A stretch of DNA of 64,000 bases from Bacillus gobiensis (GTDB lineage Bacteria > Bacillota > Bacilli > Bacillales > Bacillaceae). Position 1 is the first letter of the stretch. Each line of letters begins with the position of its first letter. The position numbers and the translations under genes were made by a program. Positions 42,024-49,981 of the stretch are shown in pieces. The notes under the pieces are model-generated. The model worked only from the letters and a program-made list of their open reading frames with translations. It searched no databases and had not been told where the DNA came from. The DNA lies in the NCBI RefSeq assembly GCF_001278705.1, contig NZ_CP012600.1, positions 2,542,190-2,606,189 on the forward strand, written 5' to 3'.

Positions 42024-43343
42024 TCACCCTGTCAAAACATCTTCGCTTGGATAACGGATTTTTTCTTGCTCAGGCTTTGCTAATGAAAAAGCAAAGGTTA
42101 GCGGTCCCAGCTTACCTAAGAACATGATGAACACAATGATGATCTTGCCGATATTTGATAGGTCGGCCGTAATCCCCATGGACAACCCTACCGTACCGAA
42201 TGCTGAAATCACTTCAAATAATAGTTTCAAAAATGGGATTGGCTCGGTAATGTTTAATAGCAATACAGCTAAGAAAATAAATAGAATGCTAATAGCCGAA
42301 ATCGAAAGCGAACGGAAAATGACCTCATCTTTAATAGATCTTCTGCCGACTGTTATTTGTTTTTTTCCTTGCAAAAAGGTTAATACGGATAAAACAATCA
42401 CTAAAAATGTAGTAAGTTTAATTCCGCCCCCGGTTGAGGCGCTTCCTGCCCCGACAAACATAAACAGCAGCATCAATGTTATCGTAGCTTCGTGTAAACT
42501 GCCAATATCCAAACTGTTAAACCCTGCTGTTCGAGTTGTCACCGCTTGAAAATAGGATCCCCAAAATTTATCGCCTAATGACATAGGGCCAAGCGTGTCA
42601 GGGTTATTGTATTCCATTGAGAAAACTATAACAGTGGCTATTACATTAAGCACCAGTGTACCTACAATCATTAGTTTCGAATGCAGACTTAATTTTTTAA
42701 AGCTTCGTTTATACCACACATCCACTAAAACAGTAAAGCCTATTCCGCCTAAAATGAACAGAGAAGAAATCACGAGGTTGACTAACGGATCTCCTACATA
42801 TCCCATTAAGTTGTCTGGCCATAAAGAAAATCCCGCATTGTTAAAAGCAGATATTGAGTGAAAAAAGCTATAATACATCCCTTTTCCCCAGCCATATTCC
42901 GGAACCCATCGGATAGCGAGCAGCAGCATGGCTATCAATTCTATAGATAATGAGAAGATAAATAAGTTTTTCACTAATTTAATAATCCCGCCGAGAGAGG
43001 TTTGATTAAGAGCCTGCTGGATAAGCAGCCGTTCTTTAAAACCAATTTTCTTTCCCAGCATGATAAAAATGAGAACTGCAAAAGACATGATCCCCAAGCC
43101 GCCGACTTGGATAAGCATGACTATAACCAGCTGGCCAAAGAGGGTATAAGCGGTACCTGTATCAACAACCGCGAGACCCGTGACTGTCATAGCTGACGTC
43201 GCAGTGAACAATGCATCGGTCCAGCTGACAGATTCGGTTGTTGCAAACGGTAGCTTTAATAAAATTGTACCTAGTATAATAAAAAACAAAAACACTAATA
43301 GCAGCAGCTGGGAGGGATTCAATCGAATGTATTTTATATTCAT
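42024..43343 (-). CDS. ktrB: potassium transporter KtrB (TrkH family)
   Basis: A 439-residue membrane protein with four M1-P-M2 repeats. The filter segments contain TSAMTVTGLAVVDTG, HSISAFNNAGFSL, QAVTTRTAGFNSLD and ISAFGTVGLSMG, each with the central Gly of K+ selectivity. It forms the dimeric potassium channel-like pore that is gated by the KtrA ring. Its start directly follows the ktrA stop, so the two are translated as one operon. The length is usual. High c-di-AMP would limit expression through the riboswitch upstream of ktrA. Confidence 0.93.
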   Translation of the reverse strand: MNIKYIRLNPSQLLLLVFLFFIILGTILLKLPFATTESVSWTDALFTATSAMTVTGLAVVDTGTAYTLFGQLVIVMLIQVGGLGIMSFAVLIFIMLGKKIGFKERLLIQQALNQTSLGGIIKLVKNLFIFSLSIELIAMLLLAIRWVPEYGWGKGMYYSFFHSISAFNNAGFSLWPDNLMGYVGDPLVNLVISSLFILGGIGFTVLVDVWYKRSFKKLSLHSKLMIVGTLVLNVIATVIVFSMEYNNPDTLGPMSLGDKFWGSYFQAVTTRTAGFNSLDIGSLHEATITLMLLFMFVGAGSASTGGGIKLTTFLVIVLSVLTFLQGKKQITVGRRSIKDEVIFRSLSISAISILFIFLAVLLLNITEPIPFLKLLFEVISAFGTVGLSMGITADLSNIGKIIIVFIMFLGKLGPLTFAFSLAKPEQEKIRYPSEDVLTG

Positions 43344-44000
43344 TTAAACTCCTTCTTTTTCAAATCGTTCAATGTCCTTATTGTTTCCTATGACAATTAA
43401 CACGTCGTCCTTATAAATAGCTTCTTCAGCAGAAGGAGAAACAATAAATTTCCCATCACGTTGAATTCCAACAATATTACATCCGTAATTGGCCCGTATG
43501 TTTAGATCTTCCAAGGAACGGTGATCAACCTTTTTTGTTGCTATAATTTCCACGATGCTGAAATCTTTAGATAGCTCAATAAAATCAATCATCTTATCGG
43601 TCACAATATGATGGGCTATTCTTTTAGCCACATCACGCTCCGGATGAATAACTCTGTCAACACCAATTTTCTCGAGAACTTTTGAATGGTTTTCATCCTG
43701 TGCTTTTGCCCAAACTTTAGTCACACCTATTTCTTTCAAGAGTAATGAAGTCAAGATGCTTGATTGCATATCATCTCCAAAGGAAACGAACGCAAGATCA
43801 ACATTTCGAACGCCCAGCTTTTGCAAAACCGTTTCATCGATTGCATTTGCACAAACTGCATGTGTGGCAAATTGCATATATTCACTGACTCTTGTCTCAT
43901 CTTTATCTACAGCTAATACTTCAATACCCATTTCATAAAACTCTTTAACAAGGGTTGATCCAAAGCGTCCTAAACCAAATACGGCGAATAATTTCTTCAT
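43344..44000 (-). CDS. ktrA: potassium transporter regulatory subunit KtrA (RCK domains)
   Basis: A 218-residue cytosolic subunit. The RCK_N (TrkA_N) domain begins KKLFAVFGLGRFGSTLVKEF and binds ATP/ADP and NAD(H). The C-terminal RCK_C domain (about 140-218, with RANYGCNIVGIQRDGKFIVSPSAE) is where KtrA-type proteins bind c-di-AMP. Eight copies form the ring that gates KtrB. The start is ATG 44000, with AAGGAAGGG upstream; an in-frame codon at 44021 lacks support. A c-di-AMP riboswitch precedes the gene, so the same signal likely controls both protein and mRNA. Confidence 0.93.
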   Translation of the reverse strand: MKKLFAVFGLGRFGSTLVKEFYEMGIEVLAVDKDETRVSEYMQFATHAVCANAIDETVLQKLGVRNVDLAFVSFGDDMQSSILTSLLLKEIGVTKVWAKAQDENHSKVLEKIGVDRVIHPERDVAKRIAHHIVTDKMIDFIELSKDFSIVEIIATKKVDHRSLEDLNIRANYGCNIVGIQRDGKFIVSPSAEEAIYKDDVLIVIGNNKDIERFEKEGV

Positions 44001-44070
44001 CTTAACCCTTCCTTGATTCATTTTCTATAGTTGTTTGTTAACAAACACAGAAGTATTACATTTTACAAAA

Positions 44071-44101
44071 AAAAGACCACAAAGGATTCCCCAGTGGTCG
44101 T
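44071..44101 (-). terminator. riboswitch expression-platform terminator before ktrA
   Basis: GACCAC/GTGGTC stem followed by TTTTTTTTG on the minus strand, between the c-di-AMP aptamer and ktrA. Confidence 0.85.
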
Positions 44102-44107
44102 TTTATT

Positions 44108-44275
44108 CTCCGATCACAAGTTCACATCCTCTCCTTAACGCTTACGAGGTTAGCTGTCGGGTTCGGGTACAGAAGTAACCCTGCCTTCATCATGAAGGAT
44201 TCACCCCTAGTAACAAAATGTTTGTTACAATTCTGGTTCCCCCGTTCCACACGGATTCAGCGATCAAGATGGTTG
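44108..44275 (-). ncRNA. c-di-AMP riboswitch (ydaO-yuaA type)
   Basis: The minus strand carries the conserved blocks of the ydaO/yuaA leader in order: GATCGCTGAATCCG, GGAACGGGGGAACCA, TAGGGGTGAATCC, GGCAGGG, TACCCGAACCCGACAGCTAACCTCGTAAGCG and AAGGAGAGG. In B. subtilis the same class controls ktrAB and stops transcription when c-di-AMP is high. The boundaries are approximate. Confidence 0.93.
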
Positions 44276-44330
44276 ATTCTGAAAATTATATTACTCCCAA
44301 AGTTTCGTATTGTAAAGTTATCCTATAACT

Positions 44331-45344
44331 TTATGAGCTAAACTTTTTCTCCGGTACTTGCTCATTCTCCTGGCGCTTTAGACGGCCCAATCGCTCGGTT
44401 TCTAAATCAATGTCTATCGCATAATGGGGGCGACGTTTCACTTCCGTAAAAATCGTGCCGATATATTCGCCAATAATGCCAATCCCCATTAAATTCAACC
44501 CGCCTAAAAACCAAATCGAAATCATTAAAGAGGTCCAGCCGACGTTTGTGTGCCCGAGAAGTTTTTGAATCAAAGCGTATATCCCTGCAGAAACGCTTAA
44601 AAAAAACAATAAAATTCCTAGCAATGTGATACTTCTGATCGGTGTCACACTAAATGATGTAATCCCTTTAAAGGCAAAGGACAGCATCTTTTTCAGAGGG
44701 TATTTAGTTTCTCCTGCCACACGCTCTTTTCGATCATACAATACCTTTGTCGATCGCAGGCCGATCATAGGGACAATTCCTCTCAAAAACAGATTGGCTT
44801 CACGATAGCGACCGAGCTCTTCAAGTGCACGCTTGCTCATTAAACGATAATCGGCATGATTATAAATTAACTGAATCCCAAGCTTATTCATTAGTGAATA
44901 ATAGCCTAAAGCAGTTGTCCGCTTAAAAAAAGTATCTGTTTGGCGGCTGCGGCGGACGCCGTAGACAATCTCGTACCCTTCTTTATATTTCTCGATAAAA
45001 TCACGAATAACAGACACGTCATCCTGAAGATCGGCATCTATTGAAATCACACAATCCGAGCTGCCTTTTGCTTTTTCCAGTCCGGCTAAAAGAGCTTTTT
45101 GGTGTCCTGCATTTTTCATTAATTTTATGCCGGTTACATAGCTGTTCTTTACACTTTCCATCACAATCAGTGACCACGTACGATCCTGGCTTCCATCATC
45201 GACAAACAAAATTTTACTTTCAGCTGAGATGAATTTATCATCCATTAAGCATTTCAATTCAGTACTTAGCTGGCGGCATGTTTGTATTATAGCTTCCTCT
45301 TCGTTGTAGCACGGAACTACGATAGTTACTATAGGCTGTTTCAT
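44331..45344 (-). CDS. family 2 glycosyltransferase with two C-terminal membrane helices (CsbB/GtrB type)
   Basis: A 337-residue membrane glycosyltransferase. The GT-A domain has IVVPCYNEEEAI, the metal and nucleotide motifs VDDGSQDRTW and ISIDADLQDDV, and GVRRSRQTDTFFKR. Two membrane segments follow near residues 230-300. Enzymes of this plan move a sugar from UDP-sugar to undecaprenyl phosphate for later decoration of wall polymers. The start is ATG 45344 (MKQPIVTIV), with GGAGGAGGG upstream; the frame to 45407 has no site. It lies upstream of the ktr riboswitch in the same direction but is probably a separate unit. Confidence 0.88.
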   Translation of the reverse strand: MKQPIVTIVVPCYNEEEAIIQTCRQLSTELKCLMDDKFISAESKILFVDDGSQDRTWSLIVMESVKNSYVTGIKLMKNAGHQKALLAGLEKAKGSSDCVISIDADLQDDVSVIRDFIEKYKEGYEIVYGVRRSRQTDTFFKRTTALGYYSLMNKLGIQLIYNHADYRLMSKRALEELGRYREANLFLRGIVPMIGLRSTKVLYDRKERVAGETKYPLKKMLSFAFKGITSFSVTPIRSITLLGILLFFLSVSAGIYALIQKLLGHTNVGWTSLMISIWFLGGLNLMGIGIIGEYIGTIFTEVKRRPHYAIDIDLETERLGRLKRQENEQVPEKKFSS

Positions 45345-45479
45345 TATGTACCCTCCTCCATTTTCGCTATTTTCGTTAAGAAAGCTTTTAGCAAAAAATG
45401 TATCCATATTGCCTCTGAGGTATTATTCCTTTTTTTAGAAAAGACATTCCTGAATTTATTAAAATGGTCCATTAAAAAA

Positions 45480-45504
45480 GCAGTGCCAGGTTTTCTAGCA
45501 CTGC
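45480..45504 (-). terminator. terminator of the small membrane protein gene
   Basis: Stem GCAGTGC/GCACTGC followed by TTTTTTAAT on the minus strand. Confidence 0.75.
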
Positions 45505-45523
45505 AAAAGTAATTACAATTCAT

Positions 45524-45793
45524 TTATTTTTTATTAGGTGTTAATTCGTTTGAAAACTCAGTTTTACTTGCCACAGGAACAGGTTTTCGCATTAAATTTT
45601 TATTTTGCATTAGATTCGAAAAGAAATTTTGAACAGGGCTCATCATATTACCCGAACGGCTGCCGCGTAAGCCAAAAAATACGGCACTGACTAATCCTAA
45701 CACAGACACCCACAGCATCATTCCATTGTTTCTTTTTCTGGAATTTCCTCTATTTAAAAGAGTATTGATCCATTGAAAATTATTCAACTTCAA
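45524..45793 (-). CDS. small membrane protein of unknown function
   Basis: An 89-residue protein with a basic N-terminal segment (LLNRGNSRKRNNG), one membrane helix (about residues 25-42, MMLWVSVLGLVSAVFFGL) and a polar C-terminal tail rich in Asn, Pro and Lys. I do not recognise the family. It follows the S-component gene by 112 bases in the same direction and has its own terminator. It could be the last gene of the cobalamin operon or independent. A GGAAGTGATTGAAG leader lies before ATG 45793, which supports translation. Confidence 0.6.
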   Translation of the reverse strand: MKLNNFQWINTLLNRGNSRKRNNGMMLWVSVLGLVSAVFFGLRGSRSGNMMSPVQNFFSNLMQNKNLMRKPVPVASKTEFSNELTPNKK

Positions 45794-45905
45794 TCACTTC
45801 CTTCATGATTTTGCGCTGTCGGTATTAATTTTTACAAAGATCTTCTTGATTATGTTGGTAGTTATTAGACCGCTCTTCCTTTTTTGTCGGATACAAAGGG
45901 AAGGA

Positions 45906-46598
45906 TCAAGACACTTTAAGCAAGCCATACTTCCGTTTGAATCGTTCCAAAATTTTCTTCCACTGCTTTCCCATAACGGCGATAAAAAAGACATTGGAAA
46001 GGGCATGGGCAAAATCAAAAGGAAAGCTTGCTGCATAAGCGGCAATCACAGATTCCAGATTCAGCTCACTCAAGAATCCGACCACAAACCAAAGATTCAT
46101 AATCCAGCCAAACAAAAATGCAGCAATGAAGCCAAAAATAAGCTGTCCCCATATTTTTTTCATCAATCGTGTATCTTTTAATAGTCCTGCTGTAAAACCA
46201 ACCATTCCCCATGCGAACATTTGCCATGGGGTCCAAGGGCCTTGCCCGAGAAAGAAATTCGATACGACGGCTGCTGTAGCGCCAACCATAAAGCCTGATT
46301 CTTTTCCAAAAACGATTGCCGTCATGATTATGACAAATGAAACGGGCTGCACGCCAGGTAAAGGTGTAAAGGGGATGCGACTTACTGCGGCAATGACAGC
46401 GAGCACGGCGAGCAAAACAATTTCCCGGGAAGTAAATGCCCGTTTTTCAAAACGAATATATAACGGAAGCATGACCGCTGCGAGCATTAGAAAGCTAAAC
46501 CACATATAGTGTCTGTCAGACATCCAAGTCATTCCTGCCAGCATCAAAACAAAAAATGAGACAGCCGCTACATTCGCAATGTTTGATCGTTTTGACAT
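45906..46598 (-). CDS. ECF transporter S component, predicted cobalamin-specific (CbrT-like)
   Basis: A 230-residue membrane protein with six segments. The middle has VIAAVSRIPFTPLPGVQPVSF and VFGKESGFMVGATAAVVSNFFLGQGPWTPWQM, typical of a group of ECF substrate-binding subunits predicted for cobalamin. The S component binds the vitamin in the membrane and tumbles to release it inside with the T and A parts. The start is ATG 46598 with GGGAGG at a rather long 13 bases; it overlaps the double-ATPase gene by 31 bases. The B12 assignment rests on the riboswitch at the head of the operon and the family resemblance; a direct test is lacking. Confidence 0.8.
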   Translation of the reverse strand: MSKRSNIANVAAVSFFVLMLAGMTWMSDRHYMWFSFLMLAAVMLPLYIRFEKRAFTSREIVLLAVLAVIAAVSRIPFTPLPGVQPVSFVIIMTAIVFGKESGFMVGATAAVVSNFFLGQGPWTPWQMFAWGMVGFTAGLLKDTRLMKKIWGQLIFGFIAAFLFGWIMNLWFVVGFLSELNLESVIAAYAASFPFDFAHALSNVFFIAVMGKQWKKILERFKRKYGLLKVS

Positions 46599-48223
46599 AA
46601 CATGTTCACGTCCTCCCACGTTAAAGCATAGGGTTGTTTTTTACGAACAAGTCTGTTCACGCCTGTCGTATAAAAATAATTACTTGAAAAAAATCCAGCA
46701 GGATCGTTTTCCGACACAATTTCACCATCAAACAGCATAGCACAACGATTCGCATACTTTGCAGCAAACTCGATATCATGCGTGGCAAGCATGATGGCAG
46801 CTCCTTCATGCTGAAGCTTTTGAAATAGGCAACCAAGCTGTTCCTTCTTTTCTGGATCGAGCCCCTTTGTCGGTTCATCTAGCAAAAGCAGTTCAGGCTG
46901 AGAAAGGAGAGCAAGAATGATGGCGAAAATCTGTTTTTCCCCTTCGCTTATATCCAATGGATGACGATGTTTGATATGGCCTAATTGAAAATCGTCCATT
47001 AGCTTATCAGCCAATGGCTTCGGGTTTAGTTCAGCGAACTGCCGGCATCGTTCATACAGCTCCAGTTCAACCTCATCATACGTAAAATGATAAGCAGGCT
47101 GCTGGCTGACGTAACCAATTTTCATATATCTTTTTTTCTGCGTCCATTTTTCAATCCGCTGATTTTGAAAAACAACCTTCCCTTTTCTAGGTTTATGTAA
47201 CCCCGCAAGAATAGTGAGAAGCGTCGACTTTCCCGACCCGTTCGCACCAACCAGAGCCATGCAGTCCCCTGAGTGAACGGCTATATCAAGTTGAGAGAGC
47301 ACCGTTTCGCTCGTCCTTTCATATCGAAAAGTGAGGCCTGTTCCTTTTATGAGTGGCTTTCCCTCATGATGCTGCTTTTTTTCAGTGGAACCATGAAGCG
47401 GCAAACGATCATTTATGTGTTTCATACCTTCTTTCACAGAAAAAGGAACAGTATTGCTTTCACTTTCCAGAAATAGCCTTGGAATATCTGGGATGTAGGA
47501 ACGATACGCTGCATCTTTCCATAAATCAACGATGACACTTCTGGGGGAATCGTTGTAAAGAATCGTTCCTTTTTCCATAAAGATAAGCCGTTCTGCCAAA
47601 GGAAGAAGCTCATCGAGACAATGCTCGACAACAACGATCGTCACGCCGAGCTCCTCATGAATTCGTTTCAATAACTCCAAAAATTCCTTTGCTGCCACTG
47701 GGTCTAACTGGGCTGTCGGTTCATCCAACAGCAAAAGCTTGGGCTGCAATGCGAGAACCGACGCTAAATTAACGAGCTGTTTTTGGCCGCCGGACAAGGT
47801 ATGTACCGACTGATGAAGCATATATTCAATCCCTAGAAAACGTACAAGCTCAGCAATTTTTTTCTTTATGTCTTCTGAAGGAAATCCGATGTTTTCAAGC
47901 GAAAAAGCAATTTCTTGAATCACTGTTTCCATCACGATCTGATTTTCCGGATTTTGAAAAACCATCCCGATTTCACGGGCAGAGGTCACTTTATCCAATT
48001 CATGAATCGCTATTCCTTGATAAAAAATGCTTCCCTCACGATCGCCAACAGGAAGCACCTCTTGTTTAAAATGCTTTAGAAGGGTTGATTTGCCGCAGCC
48101 GGACGGTCCGCTAACCACGACAAACTCGCCTTCTTCAAGACGTACGGAAACAGAACGCAATGCTTTTTCCGACTCATCCGGGTAAGTAAATGAAAGGTCT
48201 ATGATTTCTGCATGCGCCACCAA
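46568..48223 (-). CDS. ECF transporter double ATPase (fused EcfA-EcfA')
   Basis: A 551-residue protein with two complete ABC ATPase domains in one chain. Domain 1: Walker A GPSGCGKST, Q-loop VFQNPENQ, signature LSGGQKQL, Walker B LLLLDEPTAQLD. Domain 2: GANGSGKST, VSQQPAYH, ISEGEKQI, LLLLDEPTKGLD and a switch His in LATHDIEF. Group II ECF systems usually have two separate A genes or one homodimer, so the fusion fits a dedicated transporter. The start is TTG 48223 with GGGAG upstream; the frame continues to 48400 but there overlaps ecfT and has no family likeness. It overlaps the T gene by 25 bases. Confidence 0.9.
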   Translation of the reverse strand: MVAHAEIIDLSFTYPDESEKALRSVSVRLEEGEFVVVSGPSGCGKSTLLKHFKQEVLPVGDREGSIFYQGIAIHELDKVTSAREIGMVFQNPENQIVMETVIQEIAFSLENIGFPSEDIKKKIAELVRFLGIEYMLHQSVHTLSGGQKQLVNLASVLALQPKLLLLDEPTAQLDPVAAKEFLELLKRIHEELGVTIVVVEHCLDELLPLAERLIFMEKGTILYNDSPRSVIVDLWKDAAYRSYIPDIPRLFLESESNTVPFSVKEGMKHINDRLPLHGSTEKKQHHEGKPLIKGTGLTFRYERTSETVLSQLDIAVHSGDCMALVGANGSGKSTLLTILAGLHKPRKGKVVFQNQRIEKWTQKKRYMKIGYVSQQPAYHFTYDEVELELYERCRQFAELNPKPLADKLMDDFQLGHIKHRHPLDISEGEKQIFAIILALLSQPELLLLDEPTKGLDPEKKEQLGCLFQKLQHEGAAIMLATHDIEFAAKYANRCAMLFDGEIVSENDPAGFFSSNYFYTTGVNRLVRKKQPYALTWEDVNMLCQNDQTLRM

Positions 48224-49128
48224 ACTCGCTCCCTTCCTTCGATGAGAATTGGTAATGAAATAAGCAAAAGATATATGATTAGGATAAAGATTTCTACCCC
48301 ATTTATTCCGAGCGAGGCAACTGTCGGGTAAATAGAAAGAACGCCGTATCCATAAAAAGAGCCAATCAGGCAGGTTAATAATGCCAATCCAATCATGCAC
48401 ATAAGCAAACCATCCCTCATGGTAAAACGATATCGCTCGAAGGTTGTTCTTTTTGCTGCTCCAAATCCACGCGCCTGCATGCTGTCCGCTGTCTGCAATG
48501 CCTCTTCCAAAGAAAAAACGAGTAGCAGTGTAACAAGCTTCATCCCATTTTTCGCCCGAGTACGGAGAGACCCCCCGGCGACATCGACTCCTTTTGTTTT
48601 TTGCACCATTGTAATTTGCTTGAGACGCTGAAAAAACAAAGGCACAAAACGGATCGTAATCATCATAAGGATGGCTGCTTTTGGAGATATTCTCTGAAAC
48701 AGATAGAGAAATTTGTGGCTGGTCACAATGTGATGATAAGAAGCAAATGCAAATGCAATCGTCAAAAAAGACAGTCCTAACGTGTAACCATACGTGATGG
48801 CTTCAAGCGTAATCGGATTATTTCTTAAATAAAACAATATTGTCGCGCCTCTGTGAGATAATAATGGATTCGCTGCAGCAATTATAAACGCAAGAATAAG
48901 CGAGCCCGCAATTAATTTTTTTAGTGACCGATCAATCCCGTGCATTACATTCAGCAAAATAAGGAGAATTACGGAGCAAAGCAAAAAAGTCGGATGCAGC
49001 AAAACCATTGACAGGATAATGACCGAAACATAATAAACGAAAAGAACCAAAGGATGCATGGTCGAAAATTCCGATTCTGCTTTCCTTCGGCTCAAACGTC
49101 TTTCCCCATATTTTCGGAATAGAGCCAT
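48199..49128 (-). CDS. ECF transporter transmembrane (T) component
   Basis: A 309-residue EcfT/CbiQ family protein. The N-terminal part has STMHPLVLFVYYVSVIILSM and further helices; the coupling helices with the conserved Ala-Arg-Gly motif are visible in DSMQARGFGAAKRTTF and near PKAAILMMITIRFVPLFF. A long C-terminal hydrophobic part ends in a basic tail. It links the S component to the ATPase pair. It starts inside the lipoprotein gene (37-base overlap) and ends inside the ATPase gene, so translation is coupled along the operon. Because the operon has its own T, A and S, it is a dedicated (group I-like) transporter. Confidence 0.88.
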   Translation of the reverse strand: MALFRKYGERRLSRRKAESEFSTMHPLVLFVYYVSVIILSMVLLHPTFLLCSVILLILLNVMHGIDRSLKKLIAGSLILAFIIAAANPLLSHRGATILFYLRNNPITLEAITYGYTLGLSFLTIAFAFASYHHIVTSHKFLYLFQRISPKAAILMMITIRFVPLFFQRLKQITMVQKTKGVDVAGGSLRTRAKNGMKLVTLLLVFSLEEALQTADSMQARGFGAAKRTTFERYRFTMRDGLLMCMIGLALLTCLIGSFYGYGVLSIYPTVASLGINGVEIFILIIYLLLISLPILIEGRERVWWRMQKS

Positions 49129-49916
49129 TCGATCCTGTCACCCTTTTTTACGGCAAATTCGCCGGCACTTTTCGTTGCTTTTTTTCCATTCACTTTAAAT
49201 ACCCAGCCGCTCAGATCACCACGGTCAAACTCATATAAATTATTGATACCTTTTACGTAGAGGCCTGCTCCGGATCCGCTCGTTTCCAGCTGGATATGTT
49301 TTTCTTTTGTAATTTTAAACAAGACATCGTAAACCGTATCGCCATTTTTCAAGTCGACATTGGTTGCACCGAGAATACTTCCCATATCGTTGTCACCTTG
49401 AATCATAATTTGGGCCTGATCTATCTCTTTCTTTGGTGCTTGAGGTTTCGTTTCTGTTTTTTTATTTTCTTCAGCAGGCTTCGATGGCGTTGATTTTGCT
49501 TCTTCTTTTGGCGGAGAATCCGGTTTGCTAGTTTTATCTGATTTGTTTTCTTTTTGCTCGCTTGCCTTGCTTTCCTGCTTTTTCGTTTCACCTGAATTTT
49601 CATCCGGTGCTTTCTTCTGCTCCTGAGAATCATTAGTAGTTTTTTTGTTAGGTGCAGGATCATTTTTCTTTTCAGCTTGATCTGGCTGTTTTTGTTTCTC
49701 CGTTTTATTCTGTGTATCGTCATTGCCAGATGGCTTTGTCTTTTCGTCTTTGGGTTCGGATTCTACATGATCGGAGGATTTTTCCTCGGCTGCTTCAGAT
49801 TTATGAGATGCAATCGTTTGAGAGTTGGATGGTTGTTCATTTGATGACTGCCCGCACCCTGAAATGGCAAAAGCTGTTGCTAACAAAAGACCGACAACAA
49901 ATTTCCATCTCTGCAT
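49092..49916 (-). CDS. lipoprotein with C-terminal transcobalamin-like (DUF4430) domain
   Basis: A 274-residue lipoprotein. The signal peptide ends in a lipobox (AISGC, lipidated Cys21). Residues 22-165 form a very hydrophilic Lys/Glu/Pro/Ser stalk, long enough to span much of the wall. The last hundred residues form a DUF4430 beta domain: VDLKNGDTVYDVLFKI, GLYVKGINNLYEFDRGDLSGW, VFKVNG and GDRIEWLYSENMGKD. Pfam DUF4430 is related to the C-terminal cobalamin-contacting domain of transcobalamin and intrinsic factor. The domain also occurs once in the wall protein encoded upstream. It overlaps the T gene and is led by AAAGGAGA. A cobalamin-binding role is inferred from domain and operon. Confidence 0.87.
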   Translation of the reverse strand: MQRWKFVVGLLLATAFAISGCGQSSNEQPSNSQTIASHKSEAAEEKSSDHVESEPKDEKTKPSGNDDTQNKTEKQKQPDQAEKKNDPAPNKKTTNDSQEQKKAPDENSGETKKQESKASEQKENKSDKTSKPDSPPKEEAKSTPSKPAEENKKTETKPQAPKKEIDQAQIMIQGDNDMGSILGATNVDLKNGDTVYDVLFKITKEKHIQLETSGSGAGLYVKGINNLYEFDRGDLSGWVFKVNGKKATKSAGEFAVKKGDRIEWLYSENMGKDV

Positions 49917-49981
49917 TGAGTAATCTCCTTTCTCATAGCATACCGGATTAGACCCATATCGCCCAATCCGGTATGTACATA

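Noticed and set aside
46568..48400. Longer start of the double ATPase at 48400
   Set aside because: The extra 59 residues are antisense-like sequence within the T gene, with no homology; TTG 48223 has a ribosome site.
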